Below are positions 4,698-5,695 of a stretch of 5,695 bases of DNA, one piece after another; within the stretch, counting starts at the first letter, position 1, and each line of letters begins with the position of its first letter. This DNA is from Candidatus Saccharimonadia bacterium (GTDB lineage: Bacteria > Patescibacteriota > Saccharimonadia > Saccharimonadales > Saccharimonadaceae), in NCBI GenBank assembly GCA_023257145.1, contig JALRDA010000135.1:1-5695 (forward strand), in the 5' to 3' direction. Both the position numbers and the translations under genes were made by a program. The notes beneath the pieces are model-generated. The model was not told the origin of the DNA. It was given only the letters and a program-made list of their open reading frames with translations, and ran no database searches.

Positions 4698-5159
4698 ATG
4701 AAAGAAAAACAAATAAAAGATAAGCGACTTAATCGGTGGTCATATGTTATTAATATGTTAATAACTGTCCCTGTATTTAGTTATGCAATCGCAATAGGCC
4801 GTTCAGTGGATTACGTTCAGCACGAAGATGAAAAAGGCTTGGTAGCAATAGCGCAGATTCTAAGCATGATTCTCGCAGTTGTTATAGTGGTTTGGACAGT
4901 ACGTCGCTTACATGATCTTGGAAAGAAAGGCTGGTTTGCCCTCTTCTTGATACCACCGTTTACAATCCTACTTTGGGCATACTTGCTAATTGGTACGTAC
5001 GACAAGAGTAGTAACAACAGGTGGGGAGTTCACAGCGAACTCTTGAGACTTTTTGGCATCAAGGCTAAGGGTGCTTGGCGACTCCTAGCTATAATGGGAA
5101 TTTTTCTAGTAATGACATATCTGTGGGTAATTCTTTACGCAGTTGCTTCTAGCTTGTAG
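4698..5159 (+). CDS. DUF805 family membrane protein
   Basis: This is a 153-residue integral membrane protein. ATG 4698 is preferred because GGAG (4688-4691) lies 6 nt before it. An in-frame ATG at 4686 overlaps that site and has none of its own. The DUF805 hallmarks are a basic Leu-Asn-Arg-Trp-Ser-Tyr near the N-terminus (11-16), Arg-Arg-Leu-His-Asp-Leu-Gly-Lys-Lys-Gly-Trp (69-79) and Asn-Asn-Arg-Trp-Gly (106-110), the usual Asn-Arg-Tyr/Trp-Gly end of the domain. Hydrophobic segments at about 17-36, 48-67, 79-98 and 128-150 suggest four membrane spans, the last lying after the core domain. The biochemical role of DUF805 proteins is not known. It sits behind an attenuator-like leader RNA and is followed, 17 bp on, by small ORFs and an OLD-type ATPase gene on the same strand. 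Confidence 0.85.
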   Translation: MKEKQIKDKRLNRWSYVINMLITVPVFSYAIAIGRSVDYVQHEDEKGLVAIAQILSMILAVVIVVWTVRRLHDLGKKGWFALFLIPPFTILLWAYLLIGTYDKSSNNRWGVHSELLRLFGIKAKGAWRLLAIMGIFLVMTYLWVILYAVASSL

Positions 5160-5176
5160 TAAGAATGGTTGGATAA

Positions 5177-5287
5177 ATGACTGACGAAAAACTAGATTTA
5201 AAAATCCAACAAGATGCACAGGCTCTTGCGAAACTTATTTATGATATCTACGCAGAAAAGAAGCAGAATGAAGCAGGTAACGATTGA
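5177..5287 (+). CDS. Small ORF, 36 residues, unknown function
   Basis: ATG 5177-5179 opens a 36-codon frame ending in TGA. It begins Met-Thr-Asp-Glu-Lys-Leu-Asp-Leu-Lys and continues as one acidic, helix-prone stretch (Gln-Asp-Ala-Gln-Ala-Leu-Ala-Lys-Leu-Ile-Tyr-Asp-Ile-Tyr-Ala-Glu-Lys-Lys). GGTTGGA (5168-5174) is a weak ribosome site. It begins 17 bp after the DUF805 stop and overlaps the next ORF by 20 bases, the packing expected of a coupled operon gene. I do not recognise a family. Confidence 0.5.
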   Translation: MTDEKLDLKIQQDAQALAKLIYDIYAEKKQNEAGND

Positions 5288-5465
5288 AGAAGCTCGTGGC
5301 ATTTTAGAAAATGAAGCGGAGAAAATGTCCGACGTCGAAGTGCAGAGCTTGATCGACTATCTGAGCCTAATGGCAAAATGGGCACTAGAGGAGGCTGCTC
5401 GACTCCGTGTACAAGATACTTCATCCACTACTAAGCGTAGTAAAAATGACTCAACAGAGGTATAA
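5268..5465 (+). CDS. Small acidic helical protein, 65 residues, unknown function
   Basis: ATG 5268-5270 is chosen because the protein then begins Met-Lys-Gln-Val-Thr-Ile-Glu-Glu-Ala-Arg and the start overlaps the end of the 36-codon ORF. An earlier in-frame ATG at 5214 would add a basic stretch that is the out-of-frame shadow of that ORF. Residues 6-50 look like two or three amphipathic helices (Ala-Arg-Gly-Ile-Leu-Glu-Asn-Glu, Val-Gln-Ser-Leu-Ile-Asp-Tyr-Leu-Ser-Leu, Leu-Glu-Glu-Ala-Ala-Arg-Leu). The tail is rich in Ser, Thr and Lys. It is encoded between a DUF805 gene and an OLD-type ATPase, so a regulatory or partner role is possible but unproven. Confidence 0.65.
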   Translation: MKQVTIEEARGILENEAEKMSDVEVQSLIDYLSLMAKWALEEAARLRVQDTSSTTKRSKNDSTEV

Positions 5466-5509
5466 TTACGTCAAACAGAGTCTATAAAAGTAAAAAAGGT
5501 TACGTGTAC

Positions 5510-5695
5510 ATGCCCGATACGAGCACGCCAGTCTTATATTTAAAATCGCTTAAGATCTCTAACTTTAGGGTTTTTAATAAAAAAGGTTCCATCATCAATT
5601 TTCAGCCTGGCCTGAATGTGATCATTGGTGAAAATAACTCAGGTAAGTCGGCAGTTATTGATGCCTTGCGTTACATCTTTAATCTCGGTAGCTTC
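5510..5695 (+). CDS. OLD/RecF-like ATPase, probable ATP-dependent endonuclease (3' partial)
   Basis: The first 62 residues are visible and the window ends inside the gene. The beginning Leu-Tyr-Leu-Lys-Ser-Leu-Lys-Ile-Ser-Asn-Phe-Arg-Val-Phe is the usual first strand and loop of SMC/RecF/OLD-type ABC ATPases. Next come Gly-Leu-Asn-Val-Ile-Ile and the Walker A motif Gly-Glu-Asn-Asn-Ser-Gly-Lys-Ser, then Ala-Val-Ile-Asp-Ala-Leu-Arg-Tyr. This form is typical of OLD-family nucleases, whose C-terminal TOPRIM domain would lie outside the window. ATG 5510 has AAGG 10 nt upstream. An in-frame GTG at 5504 is closer to it and cannot be excluded. The gene follows the 65-residue ORF by 44 bp. OLD proteins often act in phage defence, alone or with helicase or reverse-transcriptase partners. 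Confidence 0.8.
   Translation, partial: MPDTSTPVLYLKSLKISNFRVFNKKGSIINFQPGLNVIIGENNSGKSAVIDALRYIFNLGSF

Larger units (their letters stand above)
1507..5695. mobile_element. Integrated element next to tRNA-Asn (right end not in window)
   Basis: The stretch begins at the tRNA 3' end. It carries a large serine recombinase, two small winged-helix-type proteins, a SpoVG-like protein and, further on, an accessory operon ending in an OLD-type ATPase. It is clearly richer in A+T than the hydrolase gene on the other side of the tRNA. No capsid, portal, relaxase or replication gene is visible, so it cannot be assigned to phage, plasmid or integrative conjugative element. Whether the plus-strand operon from 4544 onward belongs to the same insertion is inferred from proximity only. 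Confidence 0.5.

Noticed and set aside
1477..5287. UGA recoding as seen in some Patescibacteria
   Set aside because: UGA ends the recombinase and a small ORF, and no long frame needs to read through UGA.
5446..5487. Short frame ATG ACT CAA CAG AGG to TAA between the 65-residue ORF and the ATPase gene
   Set aside because: It is 13 codons, lies mostly out of frame over the end of the previous gene and has no ribosome site.
1..5695. CRISPR array, tandem repeats or IS terminal repeats
   Set aside because: I saw no regularly spaced repeats and no transposase; the only repeats are the helix-forming inverted repeats listed.

Overview
The window looks like a chromosome-to-mobile-element junction from a small-genome bacterium, most likely Patescibacteria/CPR and perhaps Saccharibacteria. 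This rests on the style of the genes: a cell-wall serine hydrolase with a peptidoglycan-binding-like N-terminus, a large serine recombinase, and small SpoVG-like and winged-helix proteins. It is an inference, not a proven placement. TGA is used as a normal stop (at the recombinase and at a 36-residue ORF), so UGA recoding, as in Gracilibacteria/SR1, is not indicated.

Positions 1-1506 appear to be chromosomal flank. They hold the 3' part of an exported-type serine hydrolase gene with Ser-X-X-Lys, SDN and Lys-Val-Gly motifs, followed by a complete tRNA-Asn(GTT) gene with encoded CCA and its own promoter. The sequence becomes visibly richer in A+T just after the tRNA.

Positions 1477-4495 hold a minus-strand cluster. 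In transcription order it contains a coiled-coil plus winged-helix protein, a possible 29-residue small ORF, a SpoVG-like protein, an HTH protein in the same reading frame just past the SpoVG amber stop, and a large serine recombinase. The last nine codons and the stop of the recombinase are the antisense of the tRNA-Asn 3' end. This marks an integration junction (one attachment-site half) at the tRNA. A hairpin with a U-tract just after the tRNA, inside the recombinase coding end, would supply a terminator for the tRNA.

Positions 4499-5695 hold a plus-strand set: an extended -10 promoter, a structured leader RNA with a 17-bp terminal helix, a loop pseudoknot and an overlapping intrinsic terminator, then a DUF805 membrane protein, two overlapping small ORFs (36 and 65 codons) and the N-terminus of an OLD/RecF-like ATPase, probably an ATP-dependent endonuclease. 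This could be a regulated accessory or defence operon. The second attachment half is not in the window, so whether this operon lies in the same element is not settled.

The two most interesting objects are the structured intergenic RNAs. One is a large predicted pseudoknot that fills the 5' leader of the recombinase and ends 5 nt before its ribosome binding site. The other is the attenuator-like RNA in front of the DUF805 gene. In both, the best -10 box puts the +1 base at the first base of the terminal helix.
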